NCBI GenBank assembly: GCA_025093985.1
Contig: JACAAK010000005.1
Location: 1,860,001 to 1,924,000 of the forward strand
Direction: 5' to 3'
Length of the DNA: 64,000 nt
Source: Calvatia gigantea
Lineage: Eukaryota; Basidiomycota; Agaricomycetes; Agaricales; Lycoperdaceae
Shown piece by piece: positions 61,591 through 64,000 of the stretch (position 1 is its first letter; each line of letters starts with the position of its first letter). The translations under genes and the position numbers were made by a program. The notes beneath the pieces were generated by a model. That model made no database searches, was not told the DNA's origin, and saw only the letters and a list, made by a program, of their open reading frames with translations.

Positions 61591-64000
61591 ATGTTTTGGG
61601 CGGAACGGCTTGCAACTAGCTTGTTCCTGTCGTTTGCCGCTGTCACTGGCCAAAAATTCAAAGCGTCCATACAAAATCCAACCCCGAAATATCGGTTGTG
61701 TCGGGTCATATACTTATGGGGTACGTTGTCCAATGCACAGCGCATTTCAGGAATATCTGGTTCCTTGTTCCTGAGTAGCCGCTTATGCCTCAGCTACAGT
61801 ACATACATATTCACCCCAACAACCGATGGCAAGAACATATCCCAGTTTGTACGTCCTTTCGTCCGTTCAGTCCAACTTTCAGTTCGCAAATCTACTCCAT
61901 GTTGAGATTCATTATTCCTTCTATATATGCAATAAATCTCATTGGTTGTACATGGCTTGACTTTTCCTGAACAAAAATGTTACAGGGTTTCTTCTCCCTA
62001 TGGGGGGCACAAGAAGGGCAGTCTGACGCCCGGTATGCTGCCAAAAACCGAAGCTTCGACAAATTTGCAGGCATGTCAGATAATTTTCAACTGGAAGAAT
62101 GGGGCTCAAGGAGAACCGAGACACTACCTTTTGTCAAGTTCTAATGGCGTACTGTGTCCGTGAAGGCCCGCAATATTCCAGCTAAGTCATGACATACATA
62201 TTCTTTGTCCAGCGCAGTGGTTAGGCCATACTCCCGCGATCTATTGCCCCGCATGCCCGTTCGATTATGGAGGCGAAGGCGAACGTCAGTAGGCTGTCAA
62301 TCACCCACCGAAAATATTGAAGACTCGATATAGCCTAAGTCATATCTTTATTCATCAAAGAATACGCATCCCCACCCCTTTAGGTTCACCGTTGGACATT
62401 TCATATCCAGAATACGAATCTACAATATCCTAAGATACTTGGTCCGTACCACTCTTCTTGTGTCCATCGCCAATGTACATACTCACTGAATATCAGTCTG
62501 GTGGACCCTCGACCGATACAAGAGGGATTGGAGGCACCGATCATTCATCGATACCGGAAACGAACCGGTTCACACAATTTTCACATCTGAATGCTGTAAG
62601 CGCTGTCATGAACGCTACGTTTCTTCGCCCACTGACGGAGGATATGGATTTTCCCATATCTCTCCCGTCCGCTGTGACATAATGCTTCAAATTTTCTTTC
62701 CTGCGCAGGGTCACGATGTCCAAATCGTCTTGAATCATCTCTTGACGTTGTCAATATTAGCGCTCAAGCGCTCAAGTATCGCTTCCCTGTGAGTTGTTTG
62801 GACAAATGACAGGGAATCGTTCCGTTAATTATCAGGCTCCAGACTTTTTGTCTTCTGTTTTACTTCTCTGTCTTCCGAGTTTCCATCTGCCATACGAATC
62901 ATATAATCATACAGCATTTATCGCTGCAGGTGATCATCCTTTCATGCCCGAGGCTCCTATCGGATCTCGCAGGTCAAGTAGAGCGCCCGGTTTCCTCTTG
63001 CCACCTTTGCCATTATCACGGAGAAGGGGGGGCATTGATTTTGTCAAAGCTGACGAGGTAGTTAGCACACCCCACGGCATGAACTCTCAAAGGACAATTG
63101 TTTTTTGGGGGTCATTACCATCTTCAAAGCGCAGTCCAATTCATACCCTGCGATTTTGGACATACAGGATCTGTTGATCTTCAAACTCCGAAACTGGCCC
63201 AAATCCTCGGTTCAGAGCATCAGCGGAATCGGTTCAATTCTGTTTGAAGAGTTGGCAGCTCCCTTGATATCTCAAAATAACCGCAATCTTAACCTCAGAT
63301 CCGGCTCACTCGGCAACAACCTCGACATCATACAGTCGAAGTGTAGAGATGGTCGCATTTTGGAACGGTGACGGACCGAAGGACGTCCGGCGAGAACAAG
63401 TCTTCAAGTCGGAGAATGGTTTACCATCGGTTTACCAACAAATGAACAGTGGGCAGATGTGCTCTGTGGGGCTTCCGAATAGCCAGCGTTTTCATCCATC
63501 TTGGCCATCAGGACACGTATGGGGCTGGATAGCAAATTGCACGTTTGAATCCGCCATCGGGTCAGTTGCTATGGGGCGGGAAAGTTTTTTTTAAAACCCA
63601 TCAACAAAACCAATGTTGTGTGCTCCACAAACAACGCTCAAAGTGTTTTTTTACCGAGTGTTCGGATTTCAACGGGATCAGCGGAACGACGATTCGCAGT
63701 GTCAGTTGTGGGATGTTGATGACCCACAGGGTTGCATCCTCCCTCGTCAAGCGACAAATTTTTCGGAGAAGGATGGCGGAGGACCCAGGCAGAACGGAGC
63801 GTGCCGGGATCTTTCAACCCTTCCACCAATGAAATAATGAATAACTATGGGCGCCATGGCAAAAAGTTGGTGTGTGGTCACGAAGCCCGGGTGATTGACA
63901 TCCTCCTGAATGAGGTCAAGCAAGTGCCGCGACGTTGGGATGAACAATTTCGGCCGCAATCACAATCAACCGACAATGTTGAGATGGAGGTGGAGGTACG
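61591..64000 (+). CDS. unidentified multi-exon gene, cut by the window end
   Basis: A set of plus-strand open segments with good splice signals suggests one or two unknown genes leaving the right edge. They start with a signal-peptide-like MFWAERLATSLFLSFAAVTG (61591), then FFSLWGAQEGQSDARYAAKN and FDKFAGMSDNFQLEEWG (about 61986-62140). An exon begins after a CAG at about 62500, WWTLDRYKRDWRHRSF. A strong intron (GTAAGC...TTTCCTGCGCAG, about 62597-62708) leads to CPNRLESSLDVVNISAQALK. A second (GTGAGT...ATCAG, about 62789-62837) leads to APDFLSSVLLLCLPSFHL and FLLPPLPLSRRRGGIDFV. Later segments are SNSYPAILDIQDLLIFKLRN (63130-63370) and an open frame to the end with GHEARVIDILLNEVKQVPRR. I recognise no family. 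Exon borders, the start and the number of genes are uncertain. Confidence 0.3.

Overview
This window looks like nuclear chromosomal DNA of a filamentous basidiomycete, most likely an Agaricomycete. The reasons are: coding regions cut into many short exons by introns mostly of about 45-60 bases with GT...AG ends and CTAAC/CTGAT-like branch sites; closely spaced genes on both strands; an uncharacterised C2HC repeat protein and a DUF7330-like protein of kinds I know from mushroom genomes; intron-containing tRNA genes; and no operons. I see no ribosomal RNA, CRISPR array, intact transposon, virus-like gene, or secondary-metabolite core enzyme.

Layout. 0-6.5 kb: the 3' end of a secreted GH16 beta-glucanase, a triple C2HC zinc-finger protein, a second complete GH16 enzyme on the minus strand, and a possible small membrane protein. 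6.5-12.4 kb: NAD(P)H-hydrate dehydratase, phosphoglucomutase and a DUF676/ROG1-like lipase. 12.4-21 kb: a small basic protein, PIF1 helicase, TIM44 and holocytochrome-c synthase. 21-29.5 kb: a long non-coding stretch, a hexose-type MFS transporter and dihydroxyacetone kinase. 29.7-42.3 kb: a USP4/15/Ubp12-type deubiquitinase, CCZ1, a five-CCCH zinc-finger protein (ZC3H3-like), a Ser-rich hypothetical protein and a DnaJ-X protein. 43-48 kb: an M20 amidohydrolase, a DUF7330-like protein and two intron-containing tRNA-Pro(CGG) genes. 48-60 kb: TOR kinase followed closely by the INO80 subunit ARP8. 60-64 kb: a RING protein and an unidentified multi-exon gene leaving the right edge.

Functionally these are mainly housekeeping genes: carbon metabolism and its repair (transporter, PGM, DAK, NAD(P)HX dehydratase), mitochondrial biogenesis (TIM44, HCCS), genome maintenance (PIF1, ARP8) and nutrient or vacuole signalling (TOR, CCZ1, USP). 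They do not form an obvious pathway cluster.

The most striking window-wide signal is seven places where a well-conserved protein resumes one base out of phase, always in the sense of one extra base (or two missing), in otherwise intact genes. They lie near 90, 7370, 8150, 11968, 30738, 39363 and 56784. The cleanest case is TOR, where dropping one base restores the near-invariant FATC ending. I read this as insertion-biased consensus error, with recoding as a remote alternative. Other notable points are a phosphoglucomutase whose last exon begins with its stop codon, a probable GC-AG intron inside a RING domain, a 13-base first coding exon in DAK, and the threefold C2HC module. I did not find a convincing new multi-gene system.
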